64,000 nt of DNA from Pseudoalteromonas sp. UG3-2. GTDB lineage: Bacteria; Pseudomonadota; Gammaproteobacteria; Enterobacterales; Alteromonadaceae. The position numbers were made by a program, and so were the translations under genes. Numbering within the stretch: the stretch's first letter is position 1; every line of letters starts with the position of its first letter. The stretch lies in NCBI RefSeq assembly GCF_037120705.1, contig NZ_JAWLJU010000002.1, positions 310,001 through 374,000 on the forward strand, given 5' to 3'. The notes under the pieces are model-generated. The model was given only the letters and a program-made list of their open reading frames with translations. It was not told the DNA's origin and did not search any database. Positions 43,294 through 52,007 of this stretch are shown here, one piece after another.

Positions 43294-44208
43294 ATGAGTA
43301 CAGCAGCAAGCACCATGACCGAGCAAGATAACCGCAAAGCAGTGTTAGAATTTAACAAACTGCAAAAACGCCTACGCCGCAACGTTGGCAATGCCATCAA
43401 AGATTACAATATGATCGAAGAAGGCGATGTCGTTATGGCCTGCATTAGCGGTGGTAAAGACTCGTTCGCCATGCTGGATATTCTGCTTAATTTAAAAAAA
43501 GCGGCCCCGATCCATTTTGACGTGATTGCGGTTAACCTGGACCAAAAGCAACCGGGGTTTCCAGAGCATATCTTGCCAGAGTACTTCGAAACCTTAGACA
43601 TTCCCTATTACATCATCGATAAAGACACCTATTCGGTGGTCAAAGAAAAGGTGCCTGAAGGCAAAACCACCTGTGGCTTATGCTCACGTTTACGTCGTGG
43701 TACCTTGTATTCATTCGCTGAAAAAATTGGTGCGACAAAAATTGCTCTAGGCCACCATTTAGATGATATGGTTGAAACCTTGTTCTTAAACATGTTCTAT
43801 GGTGCACGGATGAAAGCCATGCCACCCAAGCTGCGCTCTGACGATGGTCGTAACGTAGTGATCCGGCCGCTCACCTATGCGCGCGAAAAAGACTTGGTGC
43901 AATACGCTGAACACAAAGAGTTTCCAATTATTCCTTGTAACTTATGTGGCTCGCAAGAGAACCTGCAGCGACAAAACATTAAAGCGATGCTAATGGAGTG
44001 GGATAAAAAGACACCGGGCAGAGTGGAAAATATTTTCAAGTCTATGCAACACGTCAGTCCGAGCCAGCTGGCCGATAATCAGCTATTCGATTTTGAAACC
44101 TTGCCTATCGACAGAAGCAGCGAACGTGAAGCGTATGACTTCAACGAGGCTGAAGTGTCTTCTACCAACATCGACGAATCGCTTTTTATTGATGTCACCA
44201 ACATCTAA
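43294..44208 (+). CDS. ttcA: tRNA 2-thiocytidine(32) synthetase
   Basis: 304 residues. TtcA adds sulfur to C32 of certain tRNAs through an ATP-dependent, iron-sulfur route. The PP-loop SGGKDS is at 52-57; the two CxxC motifs that hold the [4Fe-4S] cluster are CGLC at 128-131 and CNLC at 216-219. [18 protein letters not shown] is the other diagnostic block. It is often near fnr in gammaproteobacteria, and fnr lies 6 kb downstream here. It stands alone between two strong terminators. Confidence 0.98.
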   Translation: MSTAASTMTEQDNRKAVLEFNKLQKRLRRNVGNAIKDYNMIEEGDVVMACISGGKDSFAMLDILLNLKKAAPIHFDVIAVNLDQKQPGFPEHILPEYFETLDIPYYIIDKDTYSVVKEKVPEGKTTCGLCSRLRRGTLYSFAEKIGATKIALGHHLDDMVETLFLNMFYGARMKAMPPKLRSDDGRNVVIRPLTYAREKDLVQYAEHKEFPIIPCNLCGSQENLQRQNIKAMLMEWDKKTPGRVENIFKSMQHVSPSQLADNQLFDFETLPIDRSSEREAYDFNEAEVSSTNIDESLFIDVTNI

Positions 44209-44235
44209 GCCAATATCGAGTGCTTAAATTAGATT

Positions 44236-44262
44236 AAGGCTGCTGAAAAGGCAGCCTTTTTT
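44236..44262 (+). terminator. Intrinsic terminator after ttcA
   Basis: AAGGCTGC (44236-44243) pairs with GCAGCCTT (44251-44258), followed by T residues. Confidence 0.9.
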
Positions 44263-44349
44263 GTGCCTTTTATTGAGAACCTTGTGGCATAAAGCAATTT
44301 ATTTTTGCAAAAAATGCAACTTTATCACCTTTTTATATTTTAAATGCGG

Positions 44350-44366
44350 ATGATAATGGTTATCAT
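44350..44366 (+). promoter_or_regulatory. Fur box overlapping the promoter of the siderophore receptor
   Basis: ATGATAATGGTTATCAT is a perfect 7-3-7 dyad and matches most of the Fur consensus GATAATGATAATCATTATC. A TATAAT at 44380-44385 places it over the -35 region, suited to iron-dependent repression. Confidence 0.85.
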
Positions 44367-44408
44367 TGTGGTGCGCTTTTATAATAAACTATCTAATTGA
44401 AGGCACTT

Positions 44409-46556
44409 ATGAAACGAGTCTCTGAACTTTCTGCAATCACCTTGGCAATTTTATTGCCTACTGCAACTTTTGCCGCTGAGCAACCGCAGCAGCAACTTAA
44501 CGATGAAGATATTGAGAAGATCACCGTTGTTAGCCGTACCCTTAATCTTTACCGTAACGGGGCAACCAGCACCGGAAAGCTTGCCGTCGACCCGCTTAAC
44601 TCAACGCAAATGATCACTTCATTAAATGAAAATCTGATCCATGACCTTGGCGCTCGTGACGCCAAAGATCTTTATCGCAATATTGCTGGCGTTAGCCAGT
44701 TTAGTTACGCCGGTGTGACGGCGCGGGGGTTCCGCCAAGAAGAAATCTATTTTGATGGCTTAAGAGGAGACCCATATGTTGGGTTTAATGTACCGCAACT
44801 ATTTAACGTGGAGCGAGTAGACTTTCTAAAGGGCCCGGCAGGTATGCTTTACGGTCCAGGCGCACCCGGCGGACTATTTAATTATGTTACTAAAAAACCA
44901 GAGCAACAATTCAGTGCCAATACCCGCCTAATTGCCGGTAGCGACAATCGTATTGGTGGCTCAGCCGAAGTAACAGGTGAAGTCGCTGAAGCACAAAGCA
45001 TCCGTGTCGGCGCTTTTTATGAGCAACAAGACACCCACCGTGATAACAGTGCCAGTGAGGTGGCCATTGTAGATACTGGTTACGCTTATGACTTTGCTGA
45101 TGCCCGTTTAATTTTACAATATACCCACTACAGTCAGGATCTTGATGGTAACCGTTTACGTGGCGTCCCTGCAGACGATAACGGTGAATTTATCACTTCA
45201 CCCTCCTGGAACCATAACGAGCCCAGTGATTTTCTTAACTTACGCTCTGATGTATTACAGGCGAGCTTAACCGGTGAATTGTCAGCCCAGCTGAGCTATG
45301 ACGCTACCTTGCGCTATATTGATAATGAGCAAGAGCAAAACTACCATGAACCGCGCATGTTGCTCGATAGCGACCAAGATGGCGATATTGACTTAGTGGC
45401 ACGGGAGTTTCGAGATCAGCTGCGAGAGCAATCGCAACTGTCATTTGCGGCCAATTTTGTCTATGAATCTACCGCCTTTGGTGCTGAGCAGCGTACTGCC
45501 TTTGGCGTTGACCTTTACACTGGAGAAGAAGATGCCTTACTTGGCGGTACTCGGGCATCGCAAGAGCATGTTGAGCGCTATTTAAATGGCACATCGTTAG
45601 CGTCTGATATTATTCCATTGTCATTAACGAACCCTAATTATGGTGAAAGTCAGCCAAGCCAGTATGACGTTCAGTTCCGCCCAGAGCGCAGCACAGAGCA
45701 GCAACGCAATGGCGCATACGTTCTTAATGAACTGGCATGGAATAAGTTTACCTTAGTTGCTGGTGCGCGCTTCGATCAGTTTGAAGATACTTCGAATAAT
45801 ACTAGCTTTGATGACGATAATGTCAGTTTGCGTTTTGGTGCTATTTATAAACTGAATCAAAACGTCTCGCTTTATGGTCAATGGGCAGACTCCTATGAGC
45901 CACAGGGCGTTTCAAGTCAAGATACTCAGGCTGGTGGACCGTTCGAGCCAACCACGGGTGAGATTGTTGAGTTGGGTCTAAATGCCGAGTTGTTCGAAGG
46001 CAGCAGTCTGTTAAAAATTGCAGGCTATGAAATCAAACGACAGAATTTATTGCAATCCACAGGTCAAGACCCTGAAGGGGATGGCGTTGATAACCTCGCT
46101 GCCATTGGTGAAATCACCAGCAAAGGCCTAGAAGTCGAGCTTATCACCGACATTACGCCGGACTGGGTGCTCAATGTAGCTTATGCCTACAACGACGCGC
46201 GTATTACTGCTGATAACGGCGGCGGTGGGATCCGCAATAGTGTGGGGGATAAATTTGCCAATGCCCCTGAAAACCAACTGGGGATCTGGACTCGATACCA
46301 AGTACCCAGTTGGAATTTAGCCTTTGCGGTTGGCGGTAATTACGTTGATGAGCAGCTGAGCTTGTCAGGGCAACAGCTGAATTCGTATTTTGTCGCTGAT
46401 GCTTCGATTATTTGGCAGGTGGATAATTACAGTGTGTTATTCCGAGTTGAAAATGCCTTTGACAAAGAGTATGCCGAGTCTGGCTTCTTAAAACGTACCG
46501 GTCACTTCCCTGGAGACCCGCGCAGTGCCTTTGTTGAGTTTACTTATCACTGGTAA
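44409..46556 (+). CDS. TonB-dependent siderophore receptor
   Basis: 715 residues from ATG 44409 (AAGG 6 nt upstream; the TTG 12 bp earlier is unlikely). Signal peptide about 1-25, then a TonB-box-like EKITVVSRT. Plug: AGVSQFSYAGVTARGFRQEEIYFDGLRGDP and VERVDFLKGPAGMLYGPGAPGGLFNYVTKKP, the pattern of ferric-siderophore receptors of the FhuA/FpvA group; barrel closes with AFVEFTYHW. A Fur box overlaps its promoter. The next gene encodes a PepSY membrane protein that probably releases iron from the siderophore, so the pair forms an iron-uptake unit. The siderophore type is not identifiable. Confidence 0.95.
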   Translation: MKRVSELSAITLAILLPTATFAAEQPQQQLNDEDIEKITVVSRTLNLYRNGATSTGKLAVDPLNSTQMITSLNENLIHDLGARDAKDLYRNIAGVSQFSYAGVTARGFRQEEIYFDGLRGDPYVGFNVPQLFNVERVDFLKGPAGMLYGPGAPGGLFNYVTKKPEQQFSANTRLIAGSDNRIGGSAEVTGEVAEAQSIRVGAFYEQQDTHRDNSASEVAIVDTGYAYDFADARLILQYTHYSQDLDGNRLRGVPADDNGEFITSPSWNHNEPSDFLNLRSDVLQASLTGELSAQLSYDATLRYIDNEQEQNYHEPRMLLDSDQDGDIDLVAREFRDQLREQSQLSFAANFVYESTAFGAEQRTAFGVDLYTGEEDALLGGTRASQEHVERYLNGTSLASDIIPLSLTNPNYGESQPSQYDVQFRPERSTEQQRNGAYVLNELAWNKFTLVAGARFDQFEDTSNNTSFDDDNVSLRFGAIYKLNQNVSLYGQWADSYEPQGVSSQDTQAGGPFEPTTGEIVELGLNAELFEGSSLLKIAGYEIKRQNLLQSTGQDPEGDGVDNLAAIGEITSKGLEVELITDITPDWVLNVAYAYNDARITADNGGGGIRNSVGDKFANAPENQLGIWTRYQVPSWNLAFAVGGNYVDEQLSLSGQQLNSYFVADASIIWQVDNYSVLFRVENAFDKEYAESGFLKRTGHFPGDPRSAFVEFTYHW

Positions 46557-46582
46557 CAACGCATAAACGCACATCATGATTT

Positions 46583-46613
46583 AAGGCTTAAACCCACTGT
46601 TTAAGCCTTTTTC
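46583..46613 (+). terminator. Intrinsic terminator between receptor and PepSY genes
   Basis: AAGGCTTAAA (46583-46592) pairs with TTTAAGCCTT (46600-46609), a 7-nt loop and T-run. It may only attenuate, since the downstream gene lacks an obvious own promoter. Confidence 0.8.
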
Positions 46614-46627
46614 TATCTGGGGTAGCA

Positions 46628-47824
46628 ATGAGCAATAAAACACAGCAAAGAAAGTTTTTAAAAAAGTTATATCATCTGCACGCTTGGGTTGGTTTTCAAT
46701 TGGCCTTGGTGATGTTTGTGATTCTGGTAACCGGCACCATTGCCACGCTGAGTAATGAAATTGACTGGTTAGTGCATGAGCCGATGCGCTCATCCACACC
46801 AAGTGAGAAAAACCATTCGCTTCAAGCGCAAGATTGGCGTGCTATGTATGAGGCAATAAAAGCGCAATACCCTGACAGTAAGGTACTGACTTTAGGCAGT
46901 ATGGGGGAAGACTATTTCAATTATCGTGCTCGCGTCACTAATGCTCAAGGGCTGGGGCGTTATGTTTATGTCGACCCTTGGACTCATGAAGTCACCGGAG
47001 AAACATCGCTGCTAACGGTGCAACGGGTGTTTCGCGATTTGCATCGTTACTTATTTATGCCCGCCTTTCCTGGCCTGCCCATTGTCACCGCATTTGCCTT
47101 TATCTTACTCATTTCTCTTTATACTGGGCTCAAAACCACCCGCAACTGGAAAACGGCGCTATGGCGCATCAGAACCCAGCAAGGAGTAAGAATTTTACTC
47201 AGTGATCTGCATAAAGTCTTTGGTTTATGGGGTCTGTGGTGTACCAGTGTCATTATCATTACTAGCTTCTGGTATTTATTTGAGTTTGGCGTGCGCGTAT
47301 CCGGCTCAAGTTTAGAGCCAAGTGCACCTAGTGTAAGCGCCGTGGTAACACAAAATAGTCCCTCTCGCTTTAGTGGCAGTCAGCTTGAGCAAGGCTTCAT
47401 TCAAGCGCAGCAGAGTATCGAAAACTGGACCATCACGGCAGTGCAATTTCCTCGCGATGAAACGTCAGTGTTGCGCTTCAAAGGGGTAGGGGAGAATCCT
47501 TTACTGCGCGAGCGGGCTCACAAGGTTGATTTTCATCCCTACACTTTAGAGCGGCTAAATGTTCAACACCCAGGTAATATGACCATGGGTAATTATCTTA
47601 ATGAATATGCCGATCCTTTGCATTTTGGCTATTTTGCGGGATTAACGTCAAAACTTATTTGGTTTGTGTTTGGTGTTGCCTTGACAGGACTATCATTTAC
47701 CGGGGTATTAATGACTTGGAAACGCACTAAATCGGCAAGACTTACCCGTGCACAGGTGGCCACATTGCCTATCTTTGTATTATCGGCGTTTTACTTTGTG
47801 TTTTGGATACAGCGTTATCTCTAA
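46628..47824 (+). CDS. PepSY-associated TM protein, siderophore-iron reductase-like
   Basis: 398 residues, four TM segments (about 15-42, 140-165, 195-220, 340-360 and a short last one near the end). The N-terminal LHAWVGFQLALVMFVILVTGTIA is the PepSY_TM signature with its conserved histidine; FRDLHRYLFMP, LHKVFGLWGL and ADPLHFGYFAGLTSKLIWFVFG give further membrane histidines, probably heme ligands. Relatives in siderophore clusters (PiuB, FoxB-like) act as reductases that free iron in the periplasm. It follows the siderophore receptor and shares its iron context. Confidence 0.88.
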   Translation: MSNKTQQRKFLKKLYHLHAWVGFQLALVMFVILVTGTIATLSNEIDWLVHEPMRSSTPSEKNHSLQAQDWRAMYEAIKAQYPDSKVLTLGSMGEDYFNYRARVTNAQGLGRYVYVDPWTHEVTGETSLLTVQRVFRDLHRYLFMPAFPGLPIVTAFAFILLISLYTGLKTTRNWKTALWRIRTQQGVRILLSDLHKVFGLWGLWCTSVIIITSFWYLFEFGVRVSGSSLEPSAPSVSAVVTQNSPSRFSGSQLEQGFIQAQQSIENWTITAVQFPRDETSVLRFKGVGENPLLRERAHKVDFHPYTLERLNVQHPGNMTMGNYLNEYADPLHFGYFAGLTSKLIWFVFGVALTGLSFTGVLMTWKRTKSARLTRAQVATLPIFVLSAFYFVFWIQRYL

Positions 47825-48112
47825 TGGCACCTAACGCGATAGCTTAGAGAGTGGTCGCCGGTGGTTATCATTGAGCACCACATTCTGATCTTTATAAAAT
47901 GAACTCCAGTCCTGATTATTTCGTATAGATAGTTGTTATTTTTTACCTTTTTAACGCTTAATAGTCACTAAATGGAAATGTTATTGAGGGATTGTCAGTT
48001 CACTGAAATATCTGTCAATAGCTCGCTTTATTTACCTATGGTGCTTACTATATAGTTGATAGGTAACCAATTAGAATTTGATAGCAATTGCTTTGGTGCA
48101 GGAGAGACATCA

Positions 48113-49156
48113 GTGAGTCGATTACCACAAACACTTAAGGTTATACTGTGTGTCGCAAGTGTTGCTTTGGCGGCGGCCAAGGTGGCTGCGCAAGTCACCT
48201 TGCCTAAACAAACCTGGCAGGCTTCCGCGCCTTTGCCGGTGGCTTTGCAAGAAATTTACCCCACCGTGTTTATGGATCGCATTTTCGTTGGCGGTGGCTT
48301 TACCACCTCAGAAATGGAAACCTTTTATGGTTTGGGCCCAACGGATAAGGTGTATTTATTAAACCCCTCGGAAGAAGGCTGGGAGCAAGCGCCTTCGTTG
48401 CCCGATGCTCGGCATCATTTAGGCTTTGCTAGCAATATTCACTATCTCTATGCCATTGGTGGCTTCAGTGGTCCTAAAGGCGCTGCTTGGCAGCCGCAAT
48501 CAACCGTTTACCGTCTTGATACGCGGGCAGAGGAGTGGGTGTCGGCGCCTAGTTTGCCAAGCCCATTAGCAGAATCGGTGTACGCCACCATTGGTATGAA
48601 TATTCACGTTATCGGTGGCAAAACCCGTGGCTATGGTGACGACCAAAACAGCGACAGTACTGCTCACTATGTGTTGAAGAATAACGCGTACTGGAGTCGT
48701 GCAGAGCCATTGCCAACACCAAGAAATTCAGCGGCCAGTGTGGTAATTGGTGACAGTATTTATGTCATTGGTGGGCGCGTCAGTGGCGATGCCCCAAAAA
48801 ATCTCGATACCGTGGAAGTGTATAACAGTAAAAGCGACAGTTGGCGCACTTTATCACCGCTCCCGGTGGCGGCTGCAGGGTTAGCGGCGAGCGTGATTGA
48901 TGGCAAAATATTGGTCACTGGGGGAGAGGCCTTTGATTTTCAAAGTGACACTCGCTCTGGGGAAGTATATGCCGCTGCTTGGCTTTATGACCCAAAATTG
49001 GATGAATGGCAATCGTTACCTGACATGCCTTGGCCGCGACACGGTCATGGTCAAGTGACCCACAACGAGATTGTCTATGTCATCGGTGGGGCTGCCAAAT
49101 TAGGGCCACAAGAAACCTTGTCGAGCACCATGGCATTTAAGCTAAGCGATGACTAA
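48113..49156 (+). CDS. Exported kelch-repeat protein
   Basis: 347 residues from GTG 48113 (AGGAGA 7 nt upstream; the TTG at 48056 is unlikely). A signal peptide fits LPQTLKVILCVASVALAAAKVAAQ. The body is about six kelch blades, each with a GG pair and a downstream W (YLYAIGGFSG...EEWVSAPSLP; NIHVIGGKTRG; SIYVIGGRVSG...SDSWRTLSPLP; KILVTGGEAF...LDEWQSLPDMP; IVYVIGGAAK). It forms a beta-propeller. Similar proteins include N-acetylneuraminate epimerase (NanM), but no sialic-acid genes are near, so no enzyme is assigned. Upstream 47825-48112 has nothing recognisable. Confidence 0.85.
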   Translation: MSRLPQTLKVILCVASVALAAAKVAAQVTLPKQTWQASAPLPVALQEIYPTVFMDRIFVGGGFTTSEMETFYGLGPTDKVYLLNPSEEGWEQAPSLPDARHHLGFASNIHYLYAIGGFSGPKGAAWQPQSTVYRLDTRAEEWVSAPSLPSPLAESVYATIGMNIHVIGGKTRGYGDDQNSDSTAHYVLKNNAYWSRAEPLPTPRNSAASVVIGDSIYVIGGRVSGDAPKNLDTVEVYNSKSDSWRTLSPLPVAAAGLAASVIDGKILVTGGEAFDFQSDTRSGEVYAAAWLYDPKLDEWQSLPDMPWPRHGHGQVTHNEIVYVIGGAAKLGPQETLSSTMAFKLSDD

Positions 49157-49162
49157 TACTTA

Positions 49163-49202
49163 ACACTAAAAAGGCTTGGACCAGCCAAGCCTTGTTTAGT
49201 GT
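49163..49202. terminator. Bidirectional hairpin, kelch / uspE convergent
   Basis: AAGGCTTGG (49171-49179) pairs with CCAAGCCTT (49185-49193); the flanking CACTAAA and TTTAGTG extend the stem with one extra base. It lies between convergent stops, giving A/T-rich tails on both strands. Confidence 0.8.
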
Positions 49203-49211
49203 TGCTAGCCT

Positions 49212-50135
49212 TTACTCTGCCAATGGCGATTTGTAACCATCCGGCTTCAGTGCCAATACATCACAGTCTAAACTGTCTATAACGTGCTCAGCGGTATTGC
49301 CTACTAACGCAGCACTGAGACCAGTTCTGCCAACCGTACCAATCACCACTAATTCTGCGTCTTTTTCTTTGGCAATAAATGGGATAACGTCTTCGGGTAA
49401 GCCTTCTTTTACCACACAGTCTTGCTGGGTTAAGCCATTTTCTTCAGCCAAGGCAAAGGTTTCATCTTCATGGTGTTTTTTCACCGCTTCATTGTACTGT
49501 GAAGGGTTAAACTCTGGAATTTCGATGGCAATATTGACCGGTGTTGCCGGGTAGGTGTTCACTAAGCTGAGCTTGGCATTAGCCAGCTCACAGAGGAACT
49601 TAGCATCAGAAATAATGCGTTTATTTAGCGCCAAGTGTTGCTCATTATCACTCACGGAGTTAACCGCGGCGATAATATTGCCTTGCTCTGGCCATGCATG
49701 GTCTTTAACCAATAACACTGGTGCTGGGCACTTACGGATCAAATGCCAGTCTGTAGGCGTGAAAATCACTGATTTTAAGGTGTCATGCTCGTGGGTAGAT
49801 TTAATCACCAAGTCATAATCGTGTTCAAGCACCGCTTCGATAATCGACTCATAAGGACGGTTATGCCACACCACCTTAGTGTTAATGGTAATATCCGAAA
49901 ATGCGTTTATCATGTCATCGAGCCAAACTTCTCTGTCTTTAATGACTGCAGCACGCATGGCTTCACGCTCTTCTCGTGACAGCATGGTGGTCATTTCGTA
50001 GGAGAAGTCATAAATAGACATAAAAGCGGTGATCTCAGCACCAGTACGCTTAGCTAAACTAATAGCGCGTTCAAGGCTATTTTGGCGCTCTTTGGTGGGA
50101 TCGATAACGGTTAATATATTCTTGATTTTATCCAC
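49212..50135 (-). CDS. uspE: Universal stress protein E
   Basis: 307 residues with two tandem Usp domains (about 1-155 and 156-305). The second has the ATP-loop-like pattern VVIGTVGRTGLSAALVGNTAEHVI, the first a degenerate form (PTDWHLIRKCPAPVLLVKD). Start GTG 50133-50135 with AGGAG 7 nt upstream. uspE follows fnr in many gammaproteobacteria, as here. A FNR-type site overlaps the end of fnr 120 bp upstream, and a 12-bp hairpin lies in the leader. Confidence 0.95.
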   Translation of the reverse strand: MDKIKNILTVIDPTKERQNSLERAISLAKRTGAEITAFMSIYDFSYEMTTMLSREEREAMRAAVIKDREVWLDDMINAFSDITINTKVVWHNRPYESIIEAVLEHDYDLVIKSTHEHDTLKSVIFTPTDWHLIRKCPAPVLLVKDHAWPEQGNIIAAVNSVSDNEQHLALNKRIISDAKFLCELANAKLSLVNTYPATPVNIAIEIPEFNPSQYNEAVKKHHEDETFALAEENGLTQQDCVVKEGLPEDVIPFIAKEKDAELVVIGTVGRTGLSAALVGNTAEHVIDSLDCDVLALKPDGYKSPLAE

Positions 50136-50165
50136 GACTATCTCCTTAACGGCTAATCATCAAAA

Positions 50166-50200
50166 TAGAGTCACTTGGAAATTGTTCGCCAAGTGCTCTA
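50166..50200 (-). promoter_or_regulatory. Hairpin in the uspE leader
   Basis: TAGAGTCACTTGG (50166-50178) pairs with CCAAGTGCTCTA (50189-50200) with one bulged base. It is about 30 nt upstream of the uspE ribosome site and 60 nt past fnr, with no U-tract. It could be a fnr 3' end structure or a leader regulator. Confidence 0.35.
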
Positions 50201-50249
50201 TTGAGTGTAACCTATCTTGCCTAAGGTTAAAGTCTTAACAATAAAATCT

Positions 50250-50263
50250 TTGTTTTAAATCAA
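50250..50263 (-). promoter_or_regulatory. FNR/EtrA-type site upstream of uspE
   Basis: On the minus strand TTGATTTAAAACAA matches TTGAT-N4-ATCAA at nine of ten positions. It overlaps the fnr stop codon. A class II position puts transcription start near 50215, about 80 bp before the uspE GTG. The -10 there (TAACCT) is weak. Confidence 0.5.
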
Positions 50264-50994
50264 GAAGCAATAGCTGCCGCTTCGGCCAGTGCGGCTTGAT
50301 CATTAATGGTAATAAATTTACCTTCTACTTTAATAATGCCAGCCTTTTGGAAGCGACTGAGTAGACGACTAATGGTTTCAACCGTAAGACCTAAGTAATT
50401 ACCAATTTCGCCACGGGTCATGGTGAAACGGAACTCTTTTCGTGAAAAGCCACGCTCGCCAAAGCGATTAGATAAGTTAAAGATGAAAGTGGCCAAACGC
50501 TCCTCAGCGGTTTTTTTATTAAGCAGTAACAACATCTCTTGATCGTAGTTAATTTCACTGCTCATTAAGCGCATGATTTGCTGGCGCAGCTTCGGTAATT
50601 TACCAGCGAGTTCATCGAGTGTATCAAATGGAATTTCACACACCATTGAAGTTTCCAACGCTTGGGCGAAACTTTGATGTTCCATTTTGTTAATGGCATC
50701 AAAGCCCACCAAATCACCCGCTAGGTGAAAGCCAGTAATTTGTTCATCGCCTTGCTCTGACAATGTGTAGCTTTTAAATGAGCCCGAGCGCACCGCGAAA
50801 ATTGCATTGAGTTTTGAGCCCGATTCAAATAAGAAATCACCTTTGTGCAGTGGTTTCTTACGTTCAATGATTTCGTCCAATTTATCCATTTCATTGCCAT
50901 TAAGAGAAAAAGGCAGGCAAAGCTGGCTAATGCTACAGTTATTGCAGCTAATGGTACATTGGCTCTTTGAACGATTTTGATTACTTAAGTCCAT
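50260..50994 (-). CDS. fnr: Oxygen-responsive regulator FNR/EtrA
   Basis: 244 residues. The [4Fe-4S] ligands are in place: C17, C20, C26 and C119, corresponding to C20, C23, C29 and C122 of E. coli FNR with a constant offset. cNMP-like sensor domain (about 30-140), dimer helix, and the HTH with [11 protein letters not shown] (about 205-225), whose E-x-x-S-R recognises the TTGAT half-site. It should switch genes when oxygen is scarce. Target-like sites occur upstream of ccoN and uspE in this window. It sits between the cco assembly genes and uspE, a conserved order in Alteromonadales. Confidence 0.98.
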   Translation of the reverse strand: MDLSNQNRSKSQCTISCNNCSISQLCLPFSLNGNEMDKLDEIIERKKPLHKGDFLFESGSKLNAIFAVRSGSFKSYTLSEQGDEQITGFHLAGDLVGFDAINKMEHQSFAQALETSMVCEIPFDTLDELAGKLPKLRQQIMRLMSSEINYDQEMLLLLNKKTAEERLATFIFNLSNRFGERGFSRKEFRFTMTRGEIGNYLGLTVETISRLLSRFQKAGIIKVEGKFITINDQAALAEAAAIAS

Positions 50995-51148
50995 AAAATT
51001 TCCATAAGTCTATGACGCACACCTTGGCAACAACACTGTGTTGCAGCAAGCTCTAGCGACAAAAAAGCCAAGTAACTCATCGCTTGGAACTCCCATTCAC
51101 AACTAATTAGCTACTTTTTATTTTAGAGCTTGCACTACTAAGCCTAGG

Positions 51149-51820
51149 TTAATGTACTAGCTTATCAGTTGCAATAATAATTAAATAAACACCATACCAA
51201 ATAAAAATATTACCCATAACAATACGAGTCACTTGATGATTTATGGTTTTTTGTAGCAGTTGTGCAGACTGGCCGATGGCAATTAGAGCAGGAAAGGTAC
51301 CTAGGCCGAAGGCGAGCATAATTGCGCTACCTTGTAGCGCCGTCTGAGCTTGCAGTGTCCAGGTTAATGCTGAGTAGACTAAACCACAGGGTAACCAGCC
51401 CCACAGTGCGCCATAGGCAAAGGCTTTGGCAGGGGTGTTGACTGGAACAAGGTGGCGGTTCAACTTCACTAAATGTTGCCAAATTACGGTTTTGGCGAGA
51501 GATTCTAGCCATTGCAATGAGCTTGCAAGGCGCATCACGTACACACCCACCAAGATCATAAATACGCCACTCAGTAACTTCATTGAATGGCCAATCAGGG
51601 TATTTTGCTTGGCTAAACTGGCTCCTAACCAGGCAACTAGGCCGCCGGCAATGGCGTAACTGCAGATCCGGCCCAGGTTATACAGCAAGCTGACTTTAAT
51701 GGCGGAGAGGTTTTTGCTTGCCAACTGCAAGGAGCTGGCAATGCCGCCGCACATGACCAAGCAATGGCCACTGCCAGCCAGCCCCATGATAAAGGCACTT
51801 AAGACACTGATTTCAGTCAT
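51149..51820 (-). CDS. SafE/UreH-like membrane protein of the cbb3 cluster
   Basis: 223 residues from ATG 51818-51820, overlapping the ccoS end by 8 bp (a start at 51880 would lie inside ccoS). Six or so TM segments. The N-terminal FIMGLAGSGHCLVMCGGIASSL contains HCLVMCGG, a Cys/Met/His group seen in the COG2836 (sulfite exporter TauE/SafE, DsbD-like) family, and WGWLPCGLVYSAL is the second half-site. Members beside ccoI or copper genes are suspected to handle copper, but this is not shown. Last gene of the ccoH-I-S operon by spacing. Confidence 0.85.
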   Translation of the reverse strand: MTEISVLSAFIMGLAGSGHCLVMCGGIASSLQLASKNLSAIKVSLLYNLGRICSYAIAGGLVAWLGASLAKQNTLIGHSMKLLSGVFMILVGVYVMRLASSLQWLESLAKTVIWQHLVKLNRHLVPVNTPAKAFAYGALWGWLPCGLVYSALTWTLQAQTALQGSAIMLAFGLGTFPALIAIGQSAQLLQKTINHQVTRIVMGNIFIWYGVYLIIIATDKLVH

Positions 51821-52007
51821 CGCTGGATTTATTATCTTCTCGCGGTTGTGGCTTTGCAGGTTCAGACTTATCGTCATCAAATAAAATGCTGTGGCCTTGT
51901 TTATTTAAGTCTGAAAACTGCTCACTTTTTACGGCCCAAAAAAAGATCCCAATGGCAATAATAACAAACAGAATCGCAATCGGGATTAGGACATAGATGA
52001 TACTCAT
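51813..52007 (-). CDS. ccoS: cbb3-type oxidase assembly protein CcoS
   Basis: 64 residues. One TM helix (about 2-22) and then FFWAVKSEQFSDLNKQGHSILFDDD, the CcoS signature, with an acidic tail. CcoS is required to insert heme and copper cofactors into cbb3 oxidase. ATGA overlap with ccoI upstream and an 8-bp overlap with the SafE-like gene downstream. Confidence 0.95.
   Translation of the reverse strand: MSIIYVLIPIAILFVIIAIGIFFWAVKSEQFSDLNKQGHSILFDDDKSEPAKPQPREDNKSSDD

Noticed and set aside
47825..48112. Additional gene between the PepSY and kelch genes
   Set aside because: No frame of useful length with a ribosome site; the TTG-initiated extension of the kelch gene has a worse start context than GTG 48113.
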